DNA of 64,000 nt from Bombardia bombarda (lineage: Eukaryota > Ascomycota > Sordariomycetes > Sordariales > Lasiosphaeriaceae), in assembly GCA_030512295.1 (NCBI GenBank), contig JAULSR010000003.1, positions 682,001 to 746,000 of the forward strand, given 5' to 3'. A model generated the notes under the pieces. The model was not told the origin of the DNA and searched no databases. It saw nothing but the letters and a program-made list of their open reading frames with translations. Position numbers and translations under genes: made by a program. Shown one piece after another: positions 44,951 through 58,934 of the stretch (position 1 is the stretch's first letter; the number at the start of each line of letters is the position of its first letter).

Positions 44951-47900
44951 CTCGCAGGAGTGCTGAGTTGTGGTCTTGTGCAGATATGCAGAAATGATTA
45001 AGGCACTATAGTGAGTAGGAGATGCAGGGAGGGTGTGTTGACGGGGAATGAGAATGTGAAGCTAGGTTAGTTGGTCGAGGACGAAAGGCTAAGGCGATGG
45101 CTACTCAGGCAGGTAGAGTGCTACGTATTTCGTAAATCGACATTCAGTTCATAAAAAGAATGACACCGAAAGTTTTTGGGCTGAACTCCAAGGATCTCGG
45201 TGAGGATCTTAGTGGTGGGAAAGGCCAAAGTTGCGATGATGATGCAAACCAACTACAGACGCGAAAGACCAAAATCGTCCCAAAGCTCTTATCGCGTTAT
45301 CTTAGCGCCCCGCTTCAGTGGTTTTTGTGGGTTATGCAACGCTTTCTCGACAGCGATCCACGCAGGGAGCGAAACATGCAGGACGGGAACATGCGGGAAG
45401 CGTGTATAATAAGAAACGTCAAAGTCGTGCATTCCCTGTCAAACCCGATCATTGATGTTTTAATTGGAAGAAAGTCGTCGTCGACGTTTTTCTACACCCG
45501 CATTCCGGCTCCAACTCCGACTGCGGATCAGCCCGAGACCCACCTTTCCGGCAGTTCCATGAACGGGCTCACAACTTCAAAAATTATAAGCAATAATTAT
45601 TTTCAAGAAATATCGCGAATCGAAGCATCTTCTTCAGTGACTCTCACCAAGTACACCAATCACCAAATTGAGTTGTATATCCGACTGGTAACAAGAATGC
45701 CTTTTCATCGCACATCCATCTCCACCTCTCATGAATTTTTCCAAGTCCGTGCTATCTTCTTTGATGCCCGTGCTATCAAGGTGAAAATATGCGAACATGC
45801 ACAAACAAAAACGTGCAAATTCACCCGGCCCACCCGACGCAACAGGATCCCCCACGATCGGATTTGAATCGACATGTCAATCATTCGTAAAATCTCACCA
45901 AAAATCCCAAACCCCCCGTCATGTCATCATGCCATCCCACAGTATCCGTACCCGCCCAGGTTAACCAGCAACTGTGGATGTTTAGATCTACACCGTATTC
46001 CCCATTTCACAAGTTCCTATCCCCCCAGCACATTTAACCAGACCGCCGAATAAACCCGATACACCTAACCTACCTTAGTCAATAGTTCGTCTCCCGCAGG
46101 CTTCACGTCGGAGATTGTCTGCTTGGAACAGCAAGACCAAGTGAACATCCCCCCCTCCCAACCCTCCTTGACCTTGCTAGTACAGACTCCCCAAGTCCGG
46201 TGTCCTGACCTCTCTCCATTCCGCTAACCAACCCAACACAAAACAATAGGCGGATGTAGGGAGTAAATACGAATACTACATACAGCCTACCAGGCAGCAG
46301 GGTACCCCGTGGTATTCTCGACAACGTGTTCCTTCTCAATCCGTCATCGGTCTCTGTAACCCATGTTCTACCCCATCCCATTAGTTTAACCAGGCTAGGA
46401 CCTAGGTCAAAAGAGTTGCTGGGTTAGGTTGCTGGGTTTGGATGTTGAACTGACTGGGGGGGAAAGCCAAATGCAGCAGTGCTGGCACCACGGTGCACTC
46501 TTTGCTTCTTTATCAAACCCCTTTTCACAAAGTAAACAAACCCGATCGGCCGGAGTTGGGTCACACTGACCAGATGCCAACAAGCCCCTTTTTTTTCCCT
46601 TCCCAACCCCTGTTCACCCCTTTTTGTCGTCCGACCGACCACCCTTGAAGTGCAACATTGAGCTGGGATGAAATAATGACTAGTCGCATGCAATGTTTAA
46701 TTAATCGGAAGAAATCGTAGTGAATCACGAAGTGAATAAGACCAAATTCATAAAAGTGAATACACAATAGTGAATATACAACAGTGAATACACAACAGTG
46801 AATGTTCAACTTGATGATATGATTTCACCAATTCACAAAAGGGTCATGTCTCAAATTCATCATCTACTACGCATTAAAATCATCATGTCAAAATCAACAG
46901 GGTAATAAACAGATAAGTAATATAATCATTTTTAACAGTTTTTATTCTTCTTTTTTTTGTTCCCACCAACTAACTAAGTAAGCCACCTCTCGTCAACCAC
47001 GACAAGTAGGTGTGTGTGTGTATTTACTCAAAGCTAGCTAGCAGCCCAGTTCCAATGAATGGGCGATCGAGAGGGGAAGGATAGTTTAATGGATGAAGTA
47101 GTGCGGTGCGCCCAAAAGGCACACACACAAGAGCGAGAGAGAGAAAACCAGAAAAGTCCCATCAGCAGCTGCAGCCGGCAGCTGCCGATGAACCAGTCCA
47201 CACATTCCAGGACAAGAGAGCGCAGCTTTGTCGGCCATCCCCAAGTAACCGCCATATCAGCCCCAGGACGATCCAATCCCAGCCCTTCCATGACCTAAGA
47301 CTGAGAAAACCGTCTACCACAATTTCCCCCTCCGCATCTCCCCTAAAGAAGATCGGTGTGTGACCTAGGCAACAAACGTGCCAACATTTCGTTTCTCTCT
47401 CTCTGCAAACCTCCTCCACCCCTTGCACCCCCTATCCCCCTCTTCCTCCCGGCATGCTGAATCGAGCCTTTACAAATCACTGTAAACGCTTTCAACGAGA
47501 AAACAGGCTTCTTTCAGCCCATCCCATAACGATTCAGCCGTACCAAAAAAAGGAACACCTAGGAGGTCGCCATCATTCTTCATGTTCTCTGAAATTCGGT
47601 AGACAAAGTAAAAAAAAAAAAAGAGAAACGGAATCGGTATCGTATCGGTGCAGGTCGGACCGAACTGGGGGACTATGTGTTGGTATCATTCGTACATATT
47701 GTAGTGTGTCAGTCATCTCTGCCAATAACCCGGCGGATGCTGCTGTGTTGTGTGTGTTGTTGTTGTTCTTGTTGTTGTGCTGCGACCAAATAGCTTGCTG
47801 GCATTTTCGTATGGCCTCTCTGAAAAAAGGGGGTAAAAAAGGAAAAGTAAAAAAGGTTAGGGGAGAGCCAACTAGCTAGCTGGAGTGGTTGCAGTTATGC

Positions 47901-48737
47901 TGCGTTCCGATCACACAATGAAAGAAATTATGTCGGGTATCGGTGTCCTCTCCCTCGCCAATCCAGGTCGTCTCTGGACTGAGCAGGGAGGGGGTTATTG
48001 ATATGACCTCTTCCCATGACATTTGTAACAAAACGTGAAACACCATAAAAAAAAACTCCAAGATCCTCAGAAAGCAAAAAAAAGGAGGAAACCTTGCCCG
48101 CCAAGCATGCAAGTAACAATGCTAATGCTGGAGAGAAGCAACGGATAACAAAAACGTCCAATGCGGGATGCAGTAGTAGTATGCCGGAAACCAAGTAAGT
48201 AACGGGCTCAAGGATGCCAGATCCAAAGCCCATGGAAAAGCCTGGATGGGGAGATACGATGCTATGCCAATGCACGTTCCGATGCCGAGAAGTAAATAAT
48301 AATAAGCAGTGCCGAGATTTGCCGACGATTTCAGGATGACCAATCCTCCCGGGGGCCAAACCCCTTGCCTCGCGCCGTCCTTAAGAGCTGCTGGTATGTC
48401 GGACGACGAGGCTGTGGCGCAAAGAAGAGGAATAGAAGCAACAGTTGAAAAAAAAATGTGCGTAGGGACAGTATTCATCACAGTATGCGGTAAAAAGCGG
48501 CAGAGTCGCTAAAATGTGTACCGCGGCGTGTGCCAAATGCAATGATGCATCGGCATAGTCGTAGTAGTTATTATCAGGTAGTTAACCTCGAGGGCGTTGG
48601 GCGGATAGCCCAGGGCAGGGGCCTCGAGTGACCTGTATTGCAGCTTAGACAGCTGCAGGCCCAGAAATTCTTATTCAAACGTTTGGTGACACCAGTGTAG
48701 TCTGATAAAGATGTGGGCCCAAGTCTCCCTGAGATGG
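44951..48737. other. Gene-free region between drn1 and cdc25
   Basis: 3.8 kb with no recognisable gene. One 235-codon open frame (45160-45867, +) has no family resemblance and reads like intergenic sequence. A 14-bp tandem repeat and GCTAGCTAGC palindromes (near 47034 and 47872) are the only other structures seen. Confidence 0.55.
46755..46810. repeat. 14-bp tandem repeat, four copies
   Basis: Four copies of AGTGAATACACAAC with few changes, exactly abutting (46755, 46769, 46783, 46797). Intergenic. Confidence 0.9.
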
Positions 48738-50659
48738 TCAGAAAGAGACCATGCGCCTTGCACGGCCACGATCCGTGCCAAGGCTGGGTGACTCTCCGAT
48801 CATGTCCAACGACTCGGAGTCGCGGGATATGGGACGCCCGGGGGCAGTCGGGGAGTCCTGCGGACTCCTGTCCTCCTGACCAAAGGCAAACGTCTGTGCA
48901 CGCCCCAGTCCCCTGCGATTCTGGCGAAGACGACCCATCTCGCGCTCGCAGGTATTAACATGCTCGGCGGCGTTCATCTCCACGTACGCTTGAGGGTAGC
49001 ACCGACCCCTATGCTCCTCGAAGAAGCCACTGTAGCCGCCTTCCAAAATGTACACTTCGGGGTAGGTGAGTCTCGGGTAGCACTCGGCATTCGCAGAGCG
49101 GTCCTCGGCTCGGATGTGGCGTGCCATGATGGGCGCTCGATGTGCCGAGTATTCGCAGTGAAAGATGAGCAATGTGCGGCCCTCCATTGGGGTCTGGAAG
49201 AGGTGAGAAGCCAACAACTCCTTGTCGTTATAGTTGATAGCGCCATCAATGTGACCGCCGTCATACTCGTACTCGAAGCGGCAGTCAATGACCATCTTTT
49301 GATTATAGTGTTCAGCATACTTACCGTCCAGAACCTGCAGCAACGTGTCTCGAGAGATGCGTGGGATGCTGTCATTCTGGTCCTCGGGGAAGAAATGAGG
49401 GAGGGCTGGCTCATGTGCCTCTTCAATGTCCATGACAACCTGAAGAGTTGGGCCAGATATGGGCAAAGGACATCCTAATGCCAATGCTAATGCCTCATCC
49501 TTCTTAGGCTTGGTGACGTCGCCGGGGCTCTCAAACATGCTCAATGATCGACGAAACTGCTTCCGAGGGCGCATGAAGGGATTCGAGGTTCGTCGTGTGT
49601 GGTTGTTGATAGGCGACCCGTTACGTACGCCAGTCGCGCTGCTCAAGCTAGAGAACTGAGGTTTCTGTCGAACAGCCGCCATTGAAGGACAGGGGCTGTT
49701 GGCACTCTGGGGTCGGCGTTCCTGCGGAGGTGAAGACGCAAAGCACTCACTCAATGACATGGAGGGCGATTGAGCTGAAAGGGAGTTATCCCCGCCAAAG
49801 CGAAAGGGAGGCAGCTGGTTATCAGCACTGGTGGCTTGCAGCCGGGTAGACATGCCGCCCGTGCTATAACCTTTGGCACGATTTAGAGATGGTCGTCGCA
49901 AGCCAAGCTTTTTCCGCCTGGTAAAACGCAAAAAAACATTAGCTGAAGATCAAGGTGCGCCGGCGGGAATGTGCAATTTAAACTCACTCAACCACAACGG
50001 CCTTTGGCGGCTCCAATGACGGCTGGCGGGGAGCGGGAGCGGGGGACTCTTGCATCATGTCGTCAGGCGTCGATTGAAGCGAGGGCGTTGGCGAGTGCAC
50101 TTGGATATGAGCGACGAAGGGGGCCTTGTGCGGCAATGGTGACATATCCATCATGTCTGCATGGCCAGGTGACGAGGCCGGTATGGGCGGTGTGGTGACA
50201 TATTCTGCATTTTGTCAGTGGCTGCGTCTCGTGGCAAAACAAAGGACGAATAAGAATCGCTAGCTTACCACGGCCCTCAATCGAGTCCATCATGGTGGCC
50301 GTTGTGAAGAGGGCGCGGCGAGGGGTCGGAAACATGGGGCTACTGCAGCATTGGGTGTGTTAGTACAAGCAAATGAGGTCCGTGTTCTCTCTCTAGGAAT
50401 ACACTAACGCCGAGTCGCTGAGCTTAAAGTTCTGTGACAGGTCCGCCGCCAATGATGCCCCGGGCGATGAGCCTTGGATAGTCTTGAGGTTAAAGTATTC
50501 GGGAATGGGCCGTTGGAAGGTGAAACGTTCCCGCAGGTTTAACGAATTGGCGCCCATTGGGTTGGGTGAGTAGAAGCCGTTGTGGGAGCGGAAGATATCT
50601 CGTTGACCGAAAGGTGAAGGGCATGGCCGGAGGGCGGCCAGTGGCGAAGACGTCTCCAT
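48738..50659 (-). CDS. cdc25: Cdc25 M-phase inducer phosphatase
   Basis: This dual-specificity phosphatase removes inhibitory phosphate from Cdk1 to start mitosis. Exons in coding order are 50659-50409, 50342-50269, 50204-49988 and 49917-48738, giving 573 aa. The N-terminal half is disordered and rich in Ser/Thr-Pro sites (SPMFPTPRRALF, HSPTPSLQSTP, SLEPPK), as in other fungal Cdc25 proteins. The rhodanese-type catalytic domain shows ISRDTLLQVLDGKY, MVIDCRFEYEYDGGHIDGAIN and the active loop HCEYSAHR (Cys about residue 434, Arg after five residues). YILEGGYSGFFEEH closes the domain. The tail ends in Arg-rich RGRARRMVSF. The GT-AG introns contain TACTAAC or CTAAT branch points. Confidence 0.96.
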
Positions 50660-50965
50660 GGTGTGTAAGATGGATGTTGAGAGCTGGGCTGAGCTGAGCT
50701 GAAGGTGAGGTCGAGGTCGGGACTAGCATACAGGTTGTAGGTAGAAACCGCTGTAGTAAGTGAGGGCGGCCCGATGTTGGATGTTGGTTGGTTTGGGCTA
50801 GCCGTCAGTCACTGTAAGCTACCTAACGCTGCAAACTGGACGACGACGACAGCGACAAAGTAAGGCTCGATGCAGCATCAATCGCCAATTGCCTCCTCAG
50901 CTGCGCCGTGCAGTTTTGCCTGGGCTGTCGAGGAGTGTCGAGAGAGGCCGGGACCTGGAGGTCGC

Positions 50966-50992
50966 TGGGCCGTGGGCCGTGGGCCGTGGGCC
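50966..50992. repeat. 7-bp TGGGCCG tandem repeat
   Basis: Nearly four exact copies, about 310-330 bp upstream of the cdc25 start. Confidence 0.9.
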
Positions 50993-51348
50993 AAAGGCAG
51001 GATTTTGGTCGTCCGGTGCAACGGGTGGGCGGTCTGCAGCAGCGCCAATGCAGTGCAGGCGCAGGTGCAGCAGTAGTTGCAGGTGCAAAGCGGCGTGGTG
51101 ATGGCGGGTAGGTTGGCGGGTTGGCGGGGTCTGCGTGCACGACCTGCAAGTGGAAGGAGGGCGTTGATAGGCAGCGGACGGGAGATGTCGGTGCGGCGTG
51201 GGTTCAGACTTTTGATTCTCTACAGAGGAAAAACGAGCAACGAGCAAACGAGCGACAAAGCGTCCCAACTTTCTCAATTCCTCTCGATTCCCCGTGTCGT
51301 CCGTGTCCGAGCTTCGATCCTGTCAGTAGCGCCCCCTTGTAGTCCTCT

Positions 51349-51403
51349 CCTGTCCTGTCCTGTCCTGTCCTGGGATGACTGGATGACTGGATGACTGGAT
51401 GAC
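51349..51403. repeat. Two abutting tandem arrays, (CCTGT)n and (GGATGACT)n
   Basis: Almost five copies of CCTGT (51349-51372) pass directly into almost four copies of GGATGACT (51373-51403). Confidence 0.9.
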
Positions 51404-54400
51404 GTGCCGCTTTCCTGGCGTCTGCGGGCAGCGAGAGAGTCGGACGGAAGGTGCCAAAAAGCTCGGGTGCAGCGATATGGCGCGCTGTCAGTCTGACCGA
51501 AGACGACGTCTGTAAGTACACGACGACACGTCCGTCTTCCCACCGTGGCTCCAATTCGTCTTGTTGGAGATGGACGGGAGCTCGGTCGGTTGGCCAAAGA
51601 AAGCGGCGGGTGTGATTGGGACTGATCACTAACCGTTCGGAGGACGACACACTCAACGAACGGGCTGGCTATGAAAAGGGAGTGGGAAGACACCGGTGAG
51701 GGTGGATGGCGGTTAAGAAGGATTTTCCTCACCAGTGCGCTGCAAAATCCTGGACAGGGAAGCCCGAACAAGGCAGTTGATGTTCTCACGGGTTGTCAGG
51801 GGCGATTTGACTGGCGCCCTGGCGCCGACCTGGCCTGTCGCGGTTGCTTGGGCGGAAGAGACACTGCGAGCAGGGCCCCTTCAGTCGCTGGCAAGAGTGG
51901 ACCGCTGGAGGCCTTCCCTGTCCAGACAAGTTCTCCCCAAGGGCCCAAGGGCCAAAGCCGACCACTGGCGACGCAGCGTTCACTGGTACATGTACACGGC
52001 TAAGCGCTGGCGCGGGACAAGCAGCAAACACCCGTTTGCGCAAAGTTACATCAATCTGCCTGTGCAGCGCGCGGGCGGCCAAAGTACCGTCTAGCGCTCG
52101 CTCTCACTTGCGAGGTACCTGCTGACACGGAACCCAGTTGCGCTTTGGTATGCACCCCTAGCCCAGGCGTGGCTGCGGCGGTGGGGCTAGCGTGCCGCTC
52201 TGCAGTCCTCCCCCCGTTCCCAAAAGCATGCAGCTGCCAGCCGCTTGTGAGAGGCCGTTGCCAGGCACAGACAGGCACAGTTACGCATTTACAGGGAGAG
52301 CTCCGCCCTGGAGGTGTAAGTCGATCGTGGGATTTGTGGATCTCCATCGACCGACCGACCCGTCCGACTTGCTTCCCTTCCGTCCTTCTATCCAGGGTAT
52401 CTGAAGTTCAATCGACAAAAATAAGCAGTTAATATGGAGCTACAGGATAGAATACTACAGCAACACCTGCTAGATCCAACAAACGACACAAACAGGAAAA
52501 AAGCAGCCTAGTAGCAAACATCTCATCAAGGTGCCAGTGGAGGGACCTTGGTGAGTCGAGCGTCATTCAAGACATTCCCAAATTGGGGTCTGGAACCTAG
52601 CTTCTCAATTCGCGACTTGGCGACCTCGGATAATTCTTGTTCGGCATCTCTCTCTCGTCATCCCATTCTTGGGTTGCACACGACACGACGCCGTCTAATG
52701 CTCCCCGTCCCGTACCTGCTGCTGCTGCTATTGCTGCTATGAGGCGGTAGGGCGTGCGTGTGCGGGGCACGACCTGGAGCTCCCGCTGCTGAAGCTGCCT
52801 GCCTGCCTTGCGTCAGCAGAGGGAACCAAAGCTTGGTTCGATCAGACGAGCATCTGTCAAACGGAAACATGTTTTTCACATCAAATAGACTCCAATGCCT
52901 CCATCCTCAAACAACCCACAGACTCTTTTCTCTCTGACCCTTGACGATACCATTCATGCAAATATGCCGGACTCTCAAACCTCGATTCCCAATTGCCGTG
53001 ACCGCCCCGGTCAGCCCAGTCAGCCCAAGTGAGGGTCCAAGACTCCAAAGAAGCAATGCGAGCAAGCTGCTGCTCTCTGATGGATGAGCTGTGCTCCTCG
53101 AGTTCCCGTCAATTGGGTTTCGGAAGCCCGCCAGGCGACCTGTGCGACCACAGTTTCTCACCCGGCAACCCGTGGGTCCGGCCCATTGCCAGCCCTGGGA
53201 GTGGTCGAAAGGGCGGCGGGCGGCTGAGACCTCACGCGCCTGGGGACGATGAGTAGCATGGCAAGGTTGGATCCCGAGCTAGGCGATTGTTTCGGAATCG
53301 GGGCTCGCAGCGAATCGCAATCCAGAGAACCACGGATTGCTTCGGAAGACACGGTGCGCGAGCACACGCATACGACGAATACATATGAATTGGACATCCT
53401 CCCATTCAGCAACGGCAGCGACAAGAAAGAGTTGGCTGACAGCGGCGTGGGATGTTAGATGCCGCCATGTTTAATTGTTTTAGCGCTCACCTTTGCCCCG
53501 GATCAGTGCAAATTGGTTACTTAACTGCAGCCCTGGCGGGCGGAATTTTAAATCGAGGAAGAGCAGCACACAGAGGGTGTCCGTGATGGCGTCCCATCGT
53601 CCATTAAGAGGTTTGGAATGGGCATTTAGCTCTCCCGCCCTCTCTACCTCTCTAAAGAATCCAAGGAAATTTTTAACATTTGCGCCGTCCATGTGTCGTG
53701 TCGACGCGGCAGCTCACTGAATAAAAAAAAAAACTCAACGGGCGTTAGTATTATTGAATCATTCGGCACCAGTTTCCGTTGGAATGGATATCCGCGGACA
53801 CTAATTTCACGCTAAGCCCAAGAGTCTGGGAGAGGCACGAAGTCAGAACATTCAAAAGATCCCTAGCGATAGGCAAGCACTGTGTAAGCACCGGTGGTTA
53901 CTTTGAGTCTCTCTGTGCCGTTTGGGCCACCGACCGCACAGACAAACCTTTTTTTCTACTCCACGGTGGTCTAATGAACTTGCGGCAAAACGCATTGGAG
54001 TCTCATTGCCTGTGCCCGAAAGGATTCAGTTTGAGCATGGACACTTCGGCCCAATTAACATCCCTGGACCTGAGGATACGGATGGAACTGCCCATGGCTC
54101 GTTGGTGTTCGGTTCTTTTTTTCTCTTCTGAAAGTCCACTGACCCCATTTATGTCCACTGGAGCAACCGGAGTGTTGGCTGAGCGATGGGCGTTCTCCGC
54201 CCACAAAGTGCGAGCCAAGTGCGCCCACTCGCTCCCTGGAAATTTTTAGCGGGGCCCGGCTTTCTGCCAATTTCGTACCGCTTTCACCCGAAAGTTGGGA
54301 TGACAGGGGTTTAAGTAAAAAATGATGCTCCTGTTTATCGCATAGAAGCAAGCACTGTCCCCGATAAATACATGTATGCGCATACTTCTCCAGACAAACA

Positions 54401-57400
54401 ACAAGAAGAGCAACCCTTAAGATCTTGCATTGCATCAGTATCACTTGACAGATGGGACTTATCAAATATATACCATTCATTCGTGATATCCTAACACAAT
54501 CTTAACTTCACAGGCTTACCCCTTCAAAAGCAAGTAAAAACATAGACCACAAACACGTTCACTCTCCTTCATTGATCTCTTCACTTGTCTGGCTTCCTTC
54601 TCGCCTCTTATTAGTTCAGACAACACTGTCTGTTAATTGATTTATTTAGAGATTGCTTTATGATGAAGCAAAGTATTAGTCCCAAGCAAATTATTTGTGA
54701 TTGCATCCTCTCTCTCTAAGGTTCATAGATACGCCTAAAGTGATAACAATTTGTGATTTGAAGTTACGTCTGATCTTTATTGTCTTCTCCGCTCTGAATA
54801 CTTTGGAATTATAAAGACGTACATGATGCTCTTTAGAAACTTTCATGTTAGCCGTATTAGTTAAACAAGCGGAGACATTGCCAACCAAGAATCCAGTCTC
54901 AACCTATCGCTCTCTCTCCGTCTGGCACTTGTCACAAAAGATACCAATTCAGTATGACTCGTTACAAGCAATACGAATTGCTGCCTGATCTATCTCAACT
55001 GCGTATACACAAGATAATCTCTGCTGTGGAGACAAGACTCTTGTCTTGTAAGTTTAGTGAAGGCCTTAGTTAGAGTAACAATTCCAACATCCTTGCGAGC
55101 AGCCAAAAACGTAGCACTCTTGCATTTGATCGTAGAATGAATGAGACCGGGCACATCTCGGGTTTAAAAGCATGTTTATGTTGGCAAGTAGTCTCATTTT
55201 TATGAAGATAGCTGCATACAAGCTGGATCTATGGTCGTCATGGCATATAGGAATACCAGTCAGTCTGCCGTTCAGTCTGCTCCAGCAGCCCCTGAACAGC
55301 ATCAACACCACGAGCCACAAGCCGCCACGGCTCGTAACCACTTCTTCGCCCATTAGTCCCGGTTACATGTAATCACTAACAGCAAACGGCATCTTGGCAA
55401 TAACACAAGCGCATTATCTCCTCGAAACCAGGAAACAGCACGGCTCGCCCGTATATCTCCTTTCTTAACACGGTCTAAAACACCCGGTAACTGGCGGCTG
55501 AGTCTCATGATGCCGCTTGCGGGTCAGAGCGGACGGCAGCAGACAAACACGCGCGGGAATGCTGACCCGGATGGAAGCACAGCACTCACTACGCTCCAGA
55601 ATAGACTGGATGGCAGGTCAGCCGTCCAGCCCAGCACGCTCACATGATTGCCCATCTTCCAGACTGAAGACCGGAGACAGCGCAAGACGCGGCTGGAGCT
55701 GAATCTACATGTACTGTGTAAAGCTGGCACCAGACACCCACCCACACCACGGATGACCCGAGCTTCCACACCCCCGCCCGCCCGCCCGATCCGGTGTTTC
55801 GCCATGCCCGGTTTCGCAATGTGATTGGCCCAATGTGGCAGGTAGGTAGGTCGAAGCACACGGCCACCACCGCGACAAAAAGGCAGAGCGCGTCGTACAG
55901 TGCATGTTTACATTCACCATCTCACAACGCACATTGGCCAGAAAGGACGATGGCCCCAACATATTGAGCGATTTTAACCGTCCCCTCTCTCTCTTCCCCT
56001 CACTATCCCCTTTAGTGAGCACACACACAACATCTGAATCTCAGCTTGCCCTGTTATCATCGAACAATGTTCATTAAGAGAGAGGGAGGGAGCAAACCTG
56101 GCTGGCTGGGCAGGCTGGCTTTCCCCTCTCCCGAATCTCGATGTGTGTGTTCTGTGTAGTGTGTGAGTGGTGACTGGTCCAGTGGCGCCCCATCGTGCCG
56201 CTGGGCTCTTATCAAGATCCCGAAACGCCACCAAATCACAGCCGAGCAACTCACCCACACCGAGCACACCACACCACGCCTTTTTCTCCTCCCGAAAGCT
56301 ACCCCTGCGAAGATCTGTGCTCGGATAGGGATTCGAGACGCGCGCGTTGCGCTGGCAAGCAAGCAAGAAAGGCAAGCGAGCCAGGGAGGATGTTCTAAAT
56401 CCATACTATCATCAACGGGCGCTTCCCTCGATCCCAATCACCTACCGTCAAGACAGTGAAGCACACCGTGCGTGTGTGTGCGGCTCAACACCCCTCACTC
56501 ACTCACTTGCTCACTCACTCACCACAGTCTGAAGAACCACCAAACACCCGGGAAGACCCCAAAGGGGCAATTCCACATCGTAGAATATCATGTGACTGCG
56601 TGTTTCCCCAACGCGACTTTACCCCGCAGACAGGGGTAGCAGTCGAAAGGGAGGGGAAATTCTCCAATTGTTTAGAATCTTGGCTGCTCGCGTCATTTGT
56701 TTACTTTTCTGCTTCAGGTCAATGTGTGCGTGCGTTCGATGCGACGTCGTCCGTCCTTCTGCAGCGCTGCACCCAGCTAGCAGCAGTGCGTGCGCACGCA
56801 CAGGAGCTAGAGCAAAGTGTGACGAGGCTCATATCCGTAGTATCCACGTCGGTCAGGGTTTTCCGTCTCGTGCAGCTGCAGAATCTCAAACAGATCCATT
56901 GCAATGCCTTTTTCTTTCCCCTCACCTTATCAGTAGACAGCAGGTAAGCCCGAAGGAAGAACAAAGTCCAACGCACACAAGGTGAGCCAACCCGCCTTTT
57001 TACCTTTCTGGAGAGGGGAAAACGAAGACGAGTCTAGCGAGAAGGATTATTCCGGGGTCAGATGCTCAAGAGTGGCGCGCCTGGCGTCAGCTGACTGTGC
57101 GTAGCCAAGTCTCCGCGTGAAACGAGAGTGGTCCATGGGGTCCTTCTTGGCCGCCCCAAAAGCCGCAAGGCGACCACCAGCGACCCCGGCGACTTCTTCA
57201 AGCAAAAAAAAGAACCCCTTCAATTGCGCATCGCCATTGGATGCCTTTCCGACAATTGTGCTGCTGGTAGGGTGTGCGATCCTGACGCTGGCGCGTGTGT
57301 GCCCGCTTTGTGTCATGCGTGTCATCCAATCGTGTGCAGAAATAGTGGCGGTGAAGCGCCACAAGGTGCATGAGTTCGCGTCGCTGACGGCAGCACCAAA

Positions 57401-58870
57401 AGCAGACGATACCAGAGAGGGAAGTAAAGTAAACAAACAACGTCATGACTTCATGGGCGACCATCGGATTTCATGATGGGATCATGCGAAGCTTGCGGCC
57501 CCTCACCTTTTCTGCGGATTCGTGACCCATCGTGGTGGGCTTGTGCCTCTATTCTTGAAACCTCCTACAAAAGGAAAAGTGTCGAGATCTCGATGTCGTA
57601 TCTGGGACTGGCTAAGCGAAAAGGGACAGGCTGAATGGGGGTGGATGACGATATGACAAGACGCTATCGGGGACGATCTTTGTCAGCCTTGGAAGACTCG
57701 CCAAAGCCAGGAGGAGAAGCAAGGGGGCTCGCTCACCACCATCACCACTTTTACCTCGGAGAGGGATGACGTCTCTTGCTTCCGATTTGACCGAGCATGA
57801 TGATCCGCGAGAGGGAGAGCGAGCTGGGCAGGTGGAGCCCGCCGAGGACGGAGGAGTCCTCTTCGTCGGTTCGGTCTGTCGGTCGTCGAACGAGCAACCG
57901 AACGAGCTCGCTGGCGACCACCTTTCCCGGCCCAGCCCAGTCCAGAACTCGACTCAGCTGGCAGAATGCATCACCTGCTAACTTTAACGAGCAGAACGAT
58001 TTTTGCCGGGCGGATAGAGGCCCCAAAGAAGAGGCCACTGCAGTGAACAAATTGAGCCAGTGTCGAGCCAGTATCCGCCAGTCTCCATAGCCGCTAAATC
58101 GGTTTTATGCACATGTTAATGTCATGGATCACGGCGGCCGGGGTGTTGGGCGACCAATCGAGCTTCACGAAGGGAGGGTCCACGGCCGAGAACAGCCAAA
58201 GGGTCTCTCTGCCTGGGACCCGCAGCAGAAGCGGGAACAAACAAGTGAAAGGAAACAAGCACCCTGGACTGTTAGCTGCCAGGGGACCCGTCTTATGCCA
58301 GTGCAACTGTTCAGTGGTGCCCTGGAGGGGCCGCCCAATGAATGACCCTGAGACTTTGCGGTCTTGCGAGGTTTGGCGAATTCCAGTTGTCTGACGCAAT
58401 TGTCTGACGCAATTCCGTCCCGGAATCTTGGACAAGTCCACAAACAAAGCTTCCAGATTGCCGTGTCCCCCTTCTCCGAGTGAAGCAGAGAAGAGGGGCC
58501 CGCATCGTGAGGGGTTGGACCCATGTCGACGGTCGGTCGGTCGGTCGGCGCCATCGTGATCGGTGATGGAGTGATCGGTGAATTGGTGAATCGGTGGACA
58601 GATTGTGAATAACCTCTTTGCAATAAGTATTTTGCCGGTGTTTCCCGTTGGCCGTTGCCCTGTCAAGCTGGTTTTCGACGGGGTATTATTATGGATGCAC
58701 CGTATACCGCACTAGGTAAGGACTGGCGATGTTTCTCCCAAATTGCGCTGTCGCTTTGCGCATGGAGGGATGCCTACACAGAATGGGTCAATGGGGCCAG
58801 TCCAGGGACTCTGGAACTCCACCTTGAGTGTCTGTGTCGCTGTTTGGGATGCCGTTTTTGGCAGCCTGGA

Positions 58871-58934
58871 CCCGCCAATTTCGGCACCCCAAAACACCCC
58901 CGACAGGTACATTTTTGGCGGGGCATATGTACCT
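58871..58934. repeat. Two interlocking inverted repeats upstream of the recombinase gene
   Basis: CCCGCCAA (58871-58878) pairs with TTGGCGGG (58915-58922). AGGTACAT (58905-58912) pairs with ATGTACCT (58927-58934). The two pairs overlap, about 360-420 bp before the recombinase start. Related GGTACA/TGTACC words recur at 59169 and 59216. They might be recombinase sites near an element end, but that is a guess. Confidence 0.5.

Noticed and set aside
45160..45867. A 235-codon open frame
   Set aside because: No family resemblance, no promoter or splice features, and ordinary intergenic composition. It stays possible but unsupported.
58094..58666. A 190-codon frame on the - strand
   Set aside because: It runs through GTCGGTCGG repeats and has no recognisable domain.
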